Source: JBOFEH01 sp051650265 | GTDB taxonomy: Bacteria; Bacillota; Clostridia; Lachnospirales; Cellulosilyticaceae | Assembly (NCBI GenBank): GCA_051650265.1 | Contig: JBOFIR010000212.1 | Location: 1-26,609 of the forward strand | Direction: 5' to 3' | Length of the DNA stretch: 26,609 nt | Part shown: positions 1-5,539 of the stretch, piece after piece | Position numbering within the stretch: the first letter of the stretch is position 1 | Layout of the letters: every line of letters begins with the position of its first letter | Notes under the pieces: generated by a model | The model's database searches: none | What the model saw: only the letters and a program-made list of their open reading frames with translations | Told to the model about the DNA's origin: nothing | Program-made: the position numbers and the translations under genes

Positions 1-68
1 GTCACTCATCCAGCAATGTAAATCCAGTGGCTATTCTGATACCCATTGGTGCAGACTTAATGATATAG
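1..68 (+). pseudogene. 3' remnant resembling O6-methylguanine-DNA methyltransferase (ogt-like)
   Basis: The frame starting at base 3 is open to a TAG at 66-68 and ends NPVAILIPIGADLMI. From memory of the family, methyltransferases of the Ogt/MGMT type read NPVxxxIPCHRVIGADG at the active site. Here IP is followed directly by IGAD, as if the four codons for CHRV, including the methyl-accepting cysteine, had been removed. The usual C-terminal residues are replaced by the start of repeat R1, whose TAG is the stop. The gene enters from outside the window, so its N-terminus cannot be judged. If the reading is right, the product cannot accept an alkyl group. A chance resemblance over 15 residues remains possible. 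Confidence 0.45.
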
Positions 69-132
69 CAAGGCCAGGCTCTCAAAGGCAGATCGCCTAG
101 CCTAGGGGGACAGTCCCTGCTCTACGTCAAGT
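66..132 (+). repeat. Array repeat R1 (5' half only)
   Basis: It begins TAGCAAGG and carries the nested AGGCT/AGCCT and GGC/GCC arms, the GGGACAGTCCC palindrome and the CTACGTCAAG tail. It stops there and lacks the 3' hairpin module. Its TAG closes the upstream reading frame. Confidence 0.85.
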
Positions 133-224
133 AGGTCGAGTGACAGGAGATCGAGTAGATACGAGAGTTGCTTTCCATACCGCTCGCAGAATTGGACGTG
201 CAGATTTGCCACATCCGGTTCCTC
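133..224 (-). other. Spacer with possible group II intron remnant
   Basis: This segment separates R1 from R2 and looks more GC-rich than its surroundings. Read on the minus strand it holds a hairpin (GGATGTG at 216-210 pairing with CACGTCC at 200-194, one wobble) followed by TTCTGCGAG. From memory this resembles the GAGCCGGATG...GCACGTCCGGTTCTG hairpin common in bacterial group II introns. No reverse transcriptase or domain V is present, so at most it is a fragment. A + strand frame also stays open and ends at the TAG of R2, but I recognise no protein in it. Confidence 0.25.
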
Positions 225-343
225 TAGCAAGGCGAGGCTCCCAAAGGCAGAGATCCTAGCCTAGTGGGACACTCCTTGCTCTACGTCAGGTCAATCAGCT
301 CAAGGCCCCCACAGGTAATGTAAAATTATCAGTGGGGCTTTTT
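225..343 (+). repeat. Array repeat R2 (full length)
   Basis: A full copy: TAGCAAGG start, the nested arms, a GTGGGACACTCC version of the core, CTACGTCAGG, then the 3' hairpin CCCCAC...GTGGGG followed by TTTTT. GCAAGG at 227-232 can pair with CCTTGC further in, closing the 5' module. Confidence 0.85.
305..343 (+). terminator. 3' hairpin of R2, terminator-like
   Basis: GCCCC/GGGGC and GGTAAT/ATTATC arms around a short loop, followed by a run of five T. It would insulate the MNT/HEPN operon from upstream transcription. Confidence 0.6.
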
Positions 344-358
344 AATTTAATAAATACG

Positions 359-387
359 TTGCAGTGTCTGACAGTAGGACATATAAT
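359..387 (+). promoter_or_regulatory. Promoter of the MNT/HEPN operon
   Basis: TTGCAG at 359-364, a 17-bp spacer and a perfect TATAAT at 382-387. The predicted start site near 394 gives a leader of about 60 nt before the GTG at 457. Confidence 0.55.
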
Positions 388-456
388 AAAATTAAGATAT
401 GTGCTTAGGAAAGTATCTAAGTGGAGAAAATCATATTAAATAGAGGAGGTTTTAAT

Positions 457-741
457 GTGCTAACAATAAGTGAAATTAAAGAGGCAGTAGTGGATATTAC
501 ACAACATTACCCTATTAAAAAACTAGCTATTTTTGGATCTTATGCAAATGGAACAGCAACGGAAGAAAGCGACATTGATATGATTGTAGAGTTTAACACC
601 CCAAATGTTTCATTACTTACGCTCTCCGATATCCGATATGAGATGATGGATAGGCTTCATAAGGAAATTGATGTTATACATGGCCCCTTAGATAGTGGTG
701 CAATGATACAAATTGATGGTATGGTTAGTATTTATGGATAA
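457..741 (+). CDS. MNT-family minimal nucleotidyltransferase (MntA-like antitoxin)
   Basis: This 94-residue protein has the motif GSYANGTATEESDID, which fits the GS-X10-D-x-D signature of minimal nucleotidyltransferases. In the MntA/HepT family the enzyme adds AMP to a tyrosine of the HEPN toxin and so neutralises it. I start at GTG 457 because AGGAGG at 445-450 lies 7 bases upstream; a frame extension to GTG 421 has no such site and would place the ribosome site inside the gene. The end overlaps the HEPN gene by 8 bases, implying coupled translation. The pair is followed by repeats R3 and R4. Family is well supported; antitoxin activity is inferred from the pairing. Confidence 0.87.
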   Translation: MLTISEIKEAVVDITQHYPIKKLAIFGSYANGTATEESDIDMIVEFNTPNVSLLTLSDIRYEMMDRLHKEIDVIHGPLDSGAMIQIDGMVSIYG

Positions 742-1066
742 TAGAGATATACAAATTATTAAAAAAATAGTATTAGAAATCAAGGTTATAGAGGAACTCA
801 TCGAAGGCTATAACTTAGAAAACTTTGTGAATGATGAGCGAACTAAAAGAGCGACATGCATGACACTTATTAATATAGGTGAGTTGGTTAAGAATCTTAC
901 TGATGAATTCAGGGAGGCTTATAAATATATACCATGGAGAGGGATAGCGGGTATGAGAGATATTACAGCTCATAAGTATCAAACACTCAAAATGGGTGAC
1001 GTATGGATGACATTAGAGAACGATATTCCTGTATTCAAAGAACAATTGGTTGAGATTATAGATTAG
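734..1066 (+). CDS. HEPN-domain RNase toxin (HepT-like, DUF86)
   Basis: This helical protein of 110 residues has RDITAHKY, matching the R-X4-H-X-Y motif of HepT toxins, where Arg and His form the RNase site and the Tyr is the residue modified by the partner nucleotidyltransferase. The start ATG at 734 lies inside the last codons of the MNT gene (ATGGATAA overlap). An earlier in-frame ATG at 713 would overlap more and has no better ribosome site. The stop TAG at 1064-1066 is also the first triplet of repeat R3. Known biology of the family predicts an RNA-cleaving toxin acting in the cytoplasm, as a stability or anti-phage module. Confidence 0.88.
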   Translation: MDNRDIQIIKKIVLEIKVIEELIEGYNLENFVNDERTKRATCMTLINIGELVKNLTDEFREAYKYIPWRGIAGMRDITAHKYQTLKMGDVWMTLENDIPVFKEQLVEIID

Positions 1067-1162
1067 CAAGGATGGACTACAAGAGTAGTCACCCAGCCTA
1101 GGGAGATAGCCTTGCTCTACGTCAAGTCAATCAAATCAAGGCCGCCACAGGTAAAGCAAAAT
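1064..1162 (+). repeat. Array repeat R3 (3' hairpin cut in its loop)
   Basis: It starts with the stop codon of the HEPN gene (TAGCAAGG). The 5' arms are diverged, the core reads GGGAGATAGCC and the tail CTACGTCAAG is kept. The left arm of the 3' hairpin (GCCGCCACAGGTAA) is present, but the sequence switches to R4 at the loop, so the right arm is missing. Confidence 0.8.
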
Positions 1163-1276
1163 TAGCAAGGCCAGGCTCTCAAAGGCAGATCGCCTAGCCT
1201 AGTGGGACACTCCTTGCTCTACGTCAGGTCAATCAGCTCAAGGCCCTCACAGGTAATGTGAAATTATCTGTGGGGG
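1163..1276 (+). repeat. Array repeat R4 (full length)
   Basis: Joined head to tail to R3. It has all modules, with the GTGGGACACTCC core and CTACGTCAGG tail as in R2, to which it is very close. The 3' hairpin CCTCACAGG...CTGTGGGGG is intact but has no T-run. Confidence 0.87.
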
Positions 1277-1287
1277 ATGATTTATTG

Positions 1288-1316
1288 TTTACAATATGCT
1301 ATATAAAGCATATAAT
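1288..1316 (+). promoter_or_regulatory. Promoter and internal operator of the HigB/HigA-like operon
   Basis: TTTACA at 1288-1293, a 17-bp spacer and TATAAT at 1311-1316. The spacer carries a perfect inverted repeat, ATATGCT (1294-1300) and AGCATAT (1307-1313), which reaches into the -10 box. A repressor bound there would block polymerase, as is usual for autoregulation by the HTH antitoxin of such pairs. Confidence 0.75.
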
Positions 1317-1345
1317 GAATATATACAGAGGATAAGGAGAACGTT

Positions 1346-1693
1346 ATGTACGAGATAGAATTTTACAGTACAGAGGCTGGAGATGAACCAGTTAAAGAAT
1401 TTTTGGATGGATTAAATCCAAAGATGAGAGCTAAAGCTATCAGGGAACTTCTTATCTTACAGGATAAGGGAAATGAATTAAGAGAGCCTCATTCAAAGTA
1501 TATGGGGGAGGGGCTATTTGAACTTAGAATTAAATTTGCTAGTGACATATCTAGGATATTTTACTTCTTCGTTATAGGAAACAAGATTATCCTAACAAAT
1601 GGATTTATAAAAAAGCAGCAAAAGACCCCACAGAGAGAAATAGATAAGGCAGTAAAATATAAGAATGATTATGAGAGGAGAATGAAAACATGA
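1346..1693 (+). CDS. RelE/HigB-like toxin (Gp49 family)
   Basis: This 115-residue protein matches the phage-derived Gp49/HigB-like branch of the RelE superfamily. The family hallmarks visible are LREPHSKYMGEGLFELRIKF, RIFYF and the basic GFIKKQQKTP segment near residues 88-97. Known members are ribosome-dependent mRNA endonucleases. AAGGAGA sits 8 bases ahead of the ATG. It is toxin-first, and its TGA overlaps the antitoxin ATG by four bases (ATGA), so translation is coupled. The gene lies between repeats R4 and R5 with its own promoter, so it is a self-contained module. The toxin role is inferred from family and pairing. Confidence 0.88.
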   Translation: MYEIEFYSTEAGDEPVKEFLDGLNPKMRAKAIRELLILQDKGNELREPHSKYMGEGLFELRIKFASDISRIFYFFVIGNKIILTNGFIKKQQKTPQREIDKAVKYKNDYERRMKT

Positions 1694-1962
1694 CCAATTT
1701 AAATGATTACCTAATGGAGCAGATGAAGTGTGAAGAGTTCAAAGAAGCATTTGAAGAGATTGGACCAGAATACGAAATAATTAGAGCAGTAATAGATGGT
1801 AGATCAGCTTTAAATTTAACTCAAAAAGAATTATCTGATAAAACAGGAATTCAACAGAGTCATATTAGTAGATTAGAAAATGGAAATTATAATCCTAGCA
1901 TAAAATTTTTAAAGAGAATAGCAGAAGCATTGGGAAAAGAATTGCATATTGAGTTTAGATAG
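1690..1962 (+). CDS. XRE-family HTH antitoxin (HigA-like)
   Basis: This 90-residue protein has a canonical helix-turn-helix around residues 40-65, LTQKELSDKTGIQQSHISRLENG, preceded by a helical region that probably contacts the toxin. The start ATG overlaps the toxin stop. In such pairs the antitoxin binds the toxin and represses the operon through a palindrome in the promoter; the ATATGCT/AGCATAT repeat at 1294-1313 is the obvious target. Its stop at 1960-1962 lies four bases ahead of repeat R5. Confidence 0.88.
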   Translation: MTNLNDYLMEQMKCEEFKEAFEEIGPEYEIIRAVIDGRSALNLTQKELSDKTGIQQSHISRLENGNYNPSIKFLKRIAEALGKELHIEFR

Positions 1963-1966
1963 AAAG

Positions 1967-2083
1967 TAGCAAGGTCAGGCGCCCAAAAGGCAGATCGCCT
2001 AGCCTAGGGGGACAGACCCTTGCATACGTCAAGTCAATCATATCAAGGCCCCCACAGGTAATGCCAAATTATCTGTGGGGGCT
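1967..2083 (+). repeat. Array repeat R5 (full length)
   Basis: TAGCAAGG start, nested arms, GGGGGACAGACCC core, CCTTGCATACGTCAAG tail and a complete 3' hairpin. GCAAGG at 1969-1974 pairs with CCTTGC after the core, so the 5' module can fold as a closed multi-arm structure. Confidence 0.9.
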
Positions 2084-2092
2084 ATTTTATTT
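2048..2092 (+). terminator. 3' hairpin of R5, terminator-like
   Basis: A 15-bp stem: GCCCCCACAG with CTGTGGGGGC, extended by GTAAT/ATTAT with one G-U pair, and a 5-nt loop. The following tail is T-rich but interrupted (TATTTTATTTT). It would end the HigB/HigA-like transcript. Confidence 0.65.
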
Positions 2093-2125
2093 TGAGAAGT
2101 GCTTTTATCTCTTAATCAACTGGGT

Positions 2126-2152
2126 TATACTTAAAACATAAAATAAAGTATA
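2126..2152 (+). promoter_or_regulatory. Operator-like inverted repeat upstream of Rpn 1
   Basis: TATACTT (2126-2132) and AAGTATA (2146-2152) form a 7-bp inverted repeat. The TATAC...GTATA arms with a 17-bp gap recur at 5954-5980 upstream of the second Rpn gene. TATACT may be a -10 box (weak -35), or TTATAC-N18-TATAAG may be the promoter; the sequence does not decide. Confidence 0.5.
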
Positions 2153-2172
2153 AGAGAGAAGGAAGGTGTAGT

Positions 2173-2991
2173 ATGGGAGCGATCAATCCGTTTACAGACT
2201 TTGGGTTTAAGAAGATATTTGGGGAAGAAGGAAGTAAAGAAATATTAATTGATTTTCTAAATGCAGTATTACAAAGAGAGAATGATATAATAGAAATTAA
2301 ATTCCAAGATAAAGAAAAATATGGAGACCAGTATAGAGATAGAAAAGTAATCTATGATATTTATTGTACGGATAATAAGGGATCAAAGTTTATAGTAGAG
2401 ATGCAAAATGCGAAACAAACCTATTTTAAAGACCGCACAATATTTTATTCAACTTTTCCGATTAGAGAGCAAGCAAAAAGAGGTGATTGGAACTTTGAAT
2501 TACAACCAGTATATTGTATTGGATTATTAGGATTTGATATGGAGAAAGATGGAAATAAATATTATTATGAAGCACAGCTAAAAGATCAGGATAATAAAGT
2601 GTTTTATGATAAGCTAACATTTATCTATTTAGAGTTACCAAAGTTTAAGCTAGGAGAAGAAGAATTGGAAAGTAATGTTGAGAAGTGGTTATATTTCTTA
2701 AAACACTTAGAAGATTTCAATGAATTACCAGGCATTCTTAATCAACCTATTTTCCAAAAAGCATTTGAAAGAGCAAAAGAAGCGAATCTTACTAGAGAAG
2801 AGAAAAATGCTTATGAAGAAAGCTTAAAATCCTATAGAGATAATATCAATGTGATTGACACAGCTAGAAAAGAAGGAAGAGAAGAAGAAAAGAGACAAAT
2901 TGCTAAAGCATTATTGGATGTATTAGATGATGAAATGATAGCTATAAAGACGGGATTATCCATAGAAGAAGTAGCTAGGTTGAGACAGTAG
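2173..2991 (+). CDS. Rpn/PDDEXK_2-type nuclease, copy 1
   Basis: This 272-residue protein begins with the family's NPFTDFGFKKIFGEEGSKEIL segment. The catalytic core is visible as D62 (VIYDIYC) and E76-x-Q78 (FIVEMQ). Known Rpn proteins are DNA endonucleases that promote RecA-independent recombination and are often annotated as transposases; some act in phage defence. The C-terminal 28 residues (around LDDEMIAIKTGLSIEEVARL) match the tail of the second Rpn at 6002-6823, while the N-terminal halves belong to different subfamilies. AAGGAAGG precedes the ATG. A degenerate repeat start (TAGCACGG) lies on the stop codon. Family assignment is strong; the cellular role is open. Confidence 0.88.
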   Translation: MGAINPFTDFGFKKIFGEEGSKEILIDFLNAVLQRENDIIEIKFQDKEKYGDQYRDRKVIYDIYCTDNKGSKFIVEMQNAKQTYFKDRTIFYSTFPIREQAKRGDWNFELQPVYCIGLLGFDMEKDGNKYYYEAQLKDQDNKVFYDKLTFIYLELPKFKLGEEELESNVEKWLYFLKHLEDFNELPGILNQPIFQKAFERAKEANLTREEKNAYEESLKSYRDNINVIDTARKEGREEEKRQIAKALLDVLDDEMIAIKTGLSIEEVARLRQ

Positions 2992-3107
2992 CACGGCAAT
3001 GGATAGGTAGAAAGGCTGAAGGCTAGCGCCCCAGCATAAGGTAGCAAGGCAGGGCTCTAAGGGCACTCGCCCAGCCTAGGGGGACAGACTTTAGAATACG
3101 TTAAGTT
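2989..3107 (+). repeat. Array repeat R6 with degenerate start copies
   Basis: The clear copy begins TAGCAAGG at 3042 and runs through the GGGGGACAGACTT core to TACGTTAAG. It lacks the 3' hairpin. Two older starts precede it: TAGCACGG on the Rpn stop codon (2989) and TAGAAAGGCT at 3008, suggesting stacked insertions or decay. Confidence 0.7.
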
Positions 3108-3150
3108 GAAAAAATGGATTTAAGAAGTAGCTAAAATATGACCATACTCT

Positions 3151-3350
3151 AAAAAAATTAGAGGAGGATCATATGAATCAAGTAACCATAATGGCAACAA
3201 GGATAGTGAAACGGAGTTCTTTGATATTGTTGTTTTCAATCAGAAGGCAAAGGTATTGAGTGAGCATATGAGTAAGGGGCAGAATAAATACAAGAAAGAA
3301 GAGCCAAGATTGGCTCTTTTTTCTTGGGCAGATTTGAGAGGGATTGGCAA
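3151..3350 (+). pseudogene. Broken copy of ssbB with terminator and dprA tail
   Basis: This is a decayed duplicate of the 7356-7775 region. The GAGGAGGATCAT ribosome site and ATGAATCAAGTAAC start (ATG at 3173) are intact. The sequence then jumps 88 bases at a shared TAAC, shifting the frame, and after GAGTAAGGG jumps about 125 more to the end of the gene. The GAGCCAAGATTGGCTC terminator follows, then about 20 bases matching the dprA 3' end on the other strand. A 20-base upstream deletion between AAAATATG repeats removed part of the promoter. No functional SSB can be made. Confidence 0.85.
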
Positions 3351-3440
3351 GAATTCAGCCTCTATCAGAGTGTGTAATCCGCCAGAGTTGGTGGTGGTAA
3401 CACTAGTGTGCGGGGCAGAGTGATGTCTATAAAAATTCCT

Positions 3441-3468
3441 ATATCATCCAAAAGTAATATGATATACT
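3441..3468 (+). promoter_or_regulatory. Extended -10 promoter with inverted repeat
   Basis: TGATATACT (3460-3468) fits the TGnTATAAT extended -10 form. ATATCAT (3441-3447) and ATGATAT (3459-3465) form a 7-bp inverted repeat overlapping it, a plausible operator. It would drive the small membrane protein gene. Confidence 0.4.
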
Positions 3469-3479
3469 ACAACTAGTTA

Positions 3480-3572
3480 CCGTGCAGCGGGTGGCACGGG
3501 GGTTGTATGTTTCCTCCCTGGCGGCTATGAAGTAGACAAGTCTACGTCATAACCATATAGGGGGTGTTATGA
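3480..3572 (+). promoter_or_regulatory. Structured 5' leader of the small membrane protein gene
   Basis: It has two clear hairpins: CCGTGC/GCACGG (3480-3499), and TATGA-a-GTAGA / TCTAC-g-TCATA (3526-3551) with a CAAG loop. The second ends eight bases before the AGGGGGTG ribosome site, so it could affect translation. I recognise no known riboswitch. Confidence 0.5.
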
Positions 3573-3749
3573 ATGGAATATGTACTAATGATGATAGGAG
3601 TAGTTTTAATAGTCTACTTAGTTAGAGGAGATATTTTTGTCTCTAGAATCACATTTAAAGCCAGTCCAAAAGGGCTAGAGCTTGAAATAAGTGCAAAAGA
3701 AAAGAACGACCCACCCGACAAAGATGATCGTTCTAATCATAAGAAATAA
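3573..3749 (+). CDS. Small single-pass membrane protein, unknown function
   Basis: This 58-residue protein starts MEYVLMMIGVVLIVYLV, one membrane helix, followed by a cytoplasm-like tail with SPKGLELEIS and a charged end rich in Lys and Asp. AGGGGGTG lies 6 bases before ATG 3573. An alternative ATG at 3569 is in another frame. The gene has an apparent promoter, a folded leader and a good terminator at 3799-3830. Small proteins with a short helix then a beta-type GLELE segment occur in Clostridia without assigned function, and the place in an addiction-module array makes a membrane toxin possible. I do not claim that from the sequence. Confidence 0.7.
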   Translation: MEYVLMMIGVVLIVYLVRGDIFVSRITFKASPKGLELEISAKEKNDPPDKDDRSNHKK

Positions 3750-3798
3750 TTATTAAATGTTTCTTTTATTCATAGCCCCAAATATAAAACATTCAGGG

Positions 3799-3830
3799 AG
3801 ACTTAGTGTTAGCGCACTAGGTCTTTCTTT
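3799..3830 (+). terminator. Rho-independent terminator of the small membrane protein gene
   Basis: AGACTTAGTG (3799-3808) pairs with CACTAGGTCT (3815-3824), 10 bp with one T-G pair and a 6-nt loop, followed by TTTCTTT. Confidence 0.75.
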
Positions 3831-3879
3831 AATTGTATTATATCACGATAGTGTATAAAGTAAACATGGTTTTATTTAA

Positions 3880-4300
3880 TTTAATACAAAATGAGGTAGG
3901 GAATAACACTGTAGAGTGTATTTACAAGATATAGATGATGCGATCCATCCTAGGCAGGTGCATCACCTATAGGAAAGGTCATTGTGTCCCCCTAGCACAT
4001 AGACTTTTCTAACATACTTCTAAGGATAGGATGGGTAGCGACTTAGAAGTGTGAGTAATGTCAGAACACATCCATTCCAAAGCATATAGTAGTGGACCAG
4101 AAGCAAAGCAGGATCCAAAAGGTACTCGAGAGCAAGGTGCATAGGCACTGATTGTACAAGATGGCCAAGCGGATTGGTGCGATATAGATGGGAGCTGGCT
4201 GTAGGTAAGTAGAAGGAAATGTTTGAACGAGAAGCTACCAGGTAAAAGCCGACCTATTACATACTTTTTAGGGGGAAGTAGGTGATAGGTTGGCTTTTTG
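3880..4300 (+). ncRNA. Candidate large structured RNA, about 400 nt
   Basis: No credible ORF lies here. Successive inverted repeats suggest a folded transcript: GATGATGC/GCATCACC (3934-3967), an imperfect AGGAAAGG...CTTTTCT hairpin (3971-4010), a perfect ACTTCTAAG/CTTAGAAGT pair (4016-4050), CCAA/TTGG (4165-4177), ending at a strong terminator (4244-4298). It does not show the conserved cores I know for tmRNA, RNase P RNA, SRP RNA or a T-box. The promoter is uncertain; TATAAA at 3854-3859 is possible. It occupies one slot of the repeat array between R6 and R7. RNA status rests on structure alone. Confidence 0.45.
4244..4298 (+). terminator. Strong terminator closing the structured region
   Basis: AAAAGCCGACCTATTAC (4244-4260) pairs fully with GTGATAGGTTGGCTTTT (4282-4298), 17 bp including two G-T positions, with a further inner stem ACTT/AAGT. 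TTTTT follows within the right arm. The wobble pairs favour a + strand RNA. Confidence 0.8.
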
Positions 4301-4304
4301 CGTG

Positions 4305-4419
4305 TAGAAAGGCCAGGTACTCAAAGGCAGATCGCCTAGCCTAGGGGGACAGTCCCTGCTCTACGTCAAGTCAATCATATCAAGCTCCCTGTAGGTAATG
4401 AAAAATTATCTGTGGGAGA
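4305..4419 (+). repeat. Array repeat R7 (full length)
   Basis: It starts TAGAAAGGCC instead of TAGCAAGG. GGGGGACAGTCCC core, CTACGTCAAG tail and a 3' hairpin CTCCC...GGGAG. The arm changes are compensatory relative to R5. Confidence 0.88.
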
Positions 4420-4514
4420 TATAGAAAGAATAAGAGATTAAGGTTAAGATTGTCATGCATGATTCTAGGTTGTATAATAAAACAAGGTAATATACACTTT
4501 AGGAGAAGATGAGC

Positions 4515-4898
4515 ATGAAGGAAAAACAGGATAGGCTTTTTGAGGTAGGAAGATATAAGAAAGAATTTAATGATATATTGAACACAGAATTACCTTGTAA
4601 AGAAATCTATCAGTCAATAGGATTGGTGAACCATGTGGAACGAAGACATCTTAACTGTGTAAAGTATATGGAGAGTATAGCTGAAATAATAGATTGTCCA
4701 GATTATATAGGGGTAAACCCAAAGGAACTTAATAGTATTGAATTAATAAAAAGATATGAGGACAATGTTCTGGTAGCAATAAAATTAGATATACAAGATG
4801 AATATTTATATATAGCTAGTGTATATGATATAAAAGAAGTAAAGATAGCAAGGCGTTTACATAGCGGTAGAATTAAAGAGTTTAAACTTGACAATTAA
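4515..4898 (+). CDS. PBECR-like nuclease (RelE/Barnase/EndoU fold), solo
   Basis: This 127-residue protein resembles the PBECR family of phage and polyvalent nucleases, part of the Barnase-EndoU-ColicinE5/D-RelE fold. Visible landmarks are HVERRHLN, IIDCPDYIGVNPKE, NSIELIKRYEDNVLVAIKLD, YLYIASVYDI and the final RLHSGRIKEF with basic and Ser residues typical of RNase sites. I start at ATG 4515 because AGGAGA (4501-4506) is 8 bases ahead; ATG 4509 would be only 2. There is no protein antitoxin gene next to it. A possible RNA gene starts at its 3' end. Family assignment is from memory of the motifs; toxin function is inferred. Confidence 0.7.
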   Translation: MKEKQDRLFEVGRYKKEFNDILNTELPCKEIYQSIGLVNHVERRHLNCVKYMESIAEIIDCPDYIGVNPKELNSIELIKRYEDNVLVAIKLDIQDEYLYIASVYDIKEVKIARRLHSGRIKEFKLDN

Positions 4899-4916
4899 TA
4901 ATATATATAGTAGTCT
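4888..4916 (+). promoter_or_regulatory. Promoter for the cloverleaf RNA, inside the PBECR gene end
   Basis: A perfect TTGACA at 4888-4893 lies in the last codons of the PBECR-like gene. TAGTCT at 4911-4916 is a modest -10 at 17-bp spacing. The predicted start, near 4923, falls at the left edge of the 21-bp stem. Confidence 0.5.
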
Positions 4917-4924
4917 TAGAATAT

Positions 4925-5034
4925 AATAATCATATAAGATTGTTGAGGTAGAAAATGGTTCTCTACACACTTAGTTTTACTAAGTACCTGAGATGTGGGA
5001 TACACCGCCCCACCAATAATCTTATGTGATTATT
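4925..5034 (+). ncRNA. Candidate four-arm structured RNA (or hairpin mini-element)
   Basis: A 21-bp outer stem (4925-4945 with 5014-5034) has 19 Watson-Crick pairs and two positions that pair only as U-G/G-U, which suits an RNA on the + strand. It encloses three hairpins: GTAGA/TCTAC (about 4949-4965), ACTTAGT/ACTAAGT with a 3-nt loop, and GTGGG/CCCAC. A terminator follows seven bases on. The result is a cloverleaf of about 110 nt. It lacks T-loop and acceptor features of tRNA, and I recognise no riboswitch class. A miniature inverted-repeat element is the alternative. Confidence 0.55.
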
Positions 5035-5040
5035 TTTATG

Positions 5041-5088
5041 AGTGGTGGGATAGTTAATTAGATTAATTAACTATCCCACCACTTTTTT
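5041..5088 (+). terminator. Perfect 20-bp terminator
   Basis: Left arm 5041-5060 and right arm 5064-5083 are exact complements with a GAT loop, followed by TTTTTT. The T-run is continuous with a truncated repeat start (TAGCAAG at 5088). Confidence 0.9.
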
Positions 5089-5219
5089 AGCAAGTCCAGA
5101 CTTCTATAGCAAGGTTAGGCACCCAAAGGCAGGTCGCCTAGCCTAGTGGGACAGTCCCTGCTCTACGTCAAGTCAATCAGATCAAGGCCACCATGGGTAA
5201 TGAAAAATTATCTGTGGAG
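5088..5219 (+). repeat. Array repeat R8 preceded by a truncated start
   Basis: TAGCAAG at 5088 is a stub of a lost copy. The full copy begins TAGCAAGG at 5107, with nested arms, GTGGGACAGTCCC core, CTACGTCAAG and a 3' hairpin whose arms (CCACCATGGG...CTGTGG) are partly mismatched. Confidence 0.85.
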
Positions 5220-5241
5220 AAAATTTTAGAGTAGATGCACA

Positions 5242-5268
5242 TTGACGTACGCTATTACGTATGATAAT
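5242..5268 (+). promoter_or_regulatory. Promoter of the YefM/YoeB-like operon
   Basis: TTGACG at 5242-5247 and GATAAT at 5263-5268, spacing 15. Between them TACG...CGTA is a small palindrome that may bind the antitoxin. The start site would fall close to the GAGAGGTGATG leader. Confidence 0.5.
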
Positions 5269-5289
5269 GTTGAAGAGAGGTGATGAGAA

Positions 5290-5538
5290 ATGAATACGAT
5301 TACTGTAACAAATGCAAGGCAGAATTTATATCAGTTAGTTAATGAAGCAAATTTATCACACACTCCTATTCAAATTATGGGCAAGCAAAGCAGTGCTGTA
5401 TTATTATCATATGATGATTGGAAAGCTATAGAAGAAACTTTATTCTTAGCTAATATTCCAGGGATGGTAGAGAGTATTAAGTTAGGAAGAGAAGCAAGTA
5501 TAGAAGAATGTATAAGTGTAGATGAGGTAGAGTGGTAA
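5290..5538 (+). CDS. yefM: YefM/Phd-family antitoxin
   Basis: This 82-residue protein opens with TVTNARQNLYQLVNEA, the DNA-binding YefM/Phd fold, followed by PIQIMGKQSSAVLLSYDDW, which is characteristic of the family. The acidic C-terminus (EECISVDEVEW) is the flexible segment that in known members wraps the toxin. AGAGAGGTGATG precedes the ATG. The toxin gene follows after a single base. In characterised pairs YefM represses the operon together with YoeB. Confidence 0.93.
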   Translation: MNTITVTNARQNLYQLVNEANLSHTPIQIMGKQSSAVLLSYDDWKAIEETLFLANIPGMVESIKLGREASIEECISVDEVEW

Positions 5539-5539
5539 G

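Noticed and set aside
3880..4300. tmRNA, RNase P RNA, SRP RNA or T-box leader
   Set aside because: None of the conserved cores (tRNA-like ends, RNase P P4 strands, GGAAGG-type SRP loop, T-box GGTGG) is seen, and no aminoacyl-tRNA or amino-acid gene follows.
4925..5034. tRNA gene
   Set aside because: The outline is a cloverleaf, but the outer stem is 21 bp and there is no T-loop consensus, no D-loop GG and no anticodon arm of normal size.
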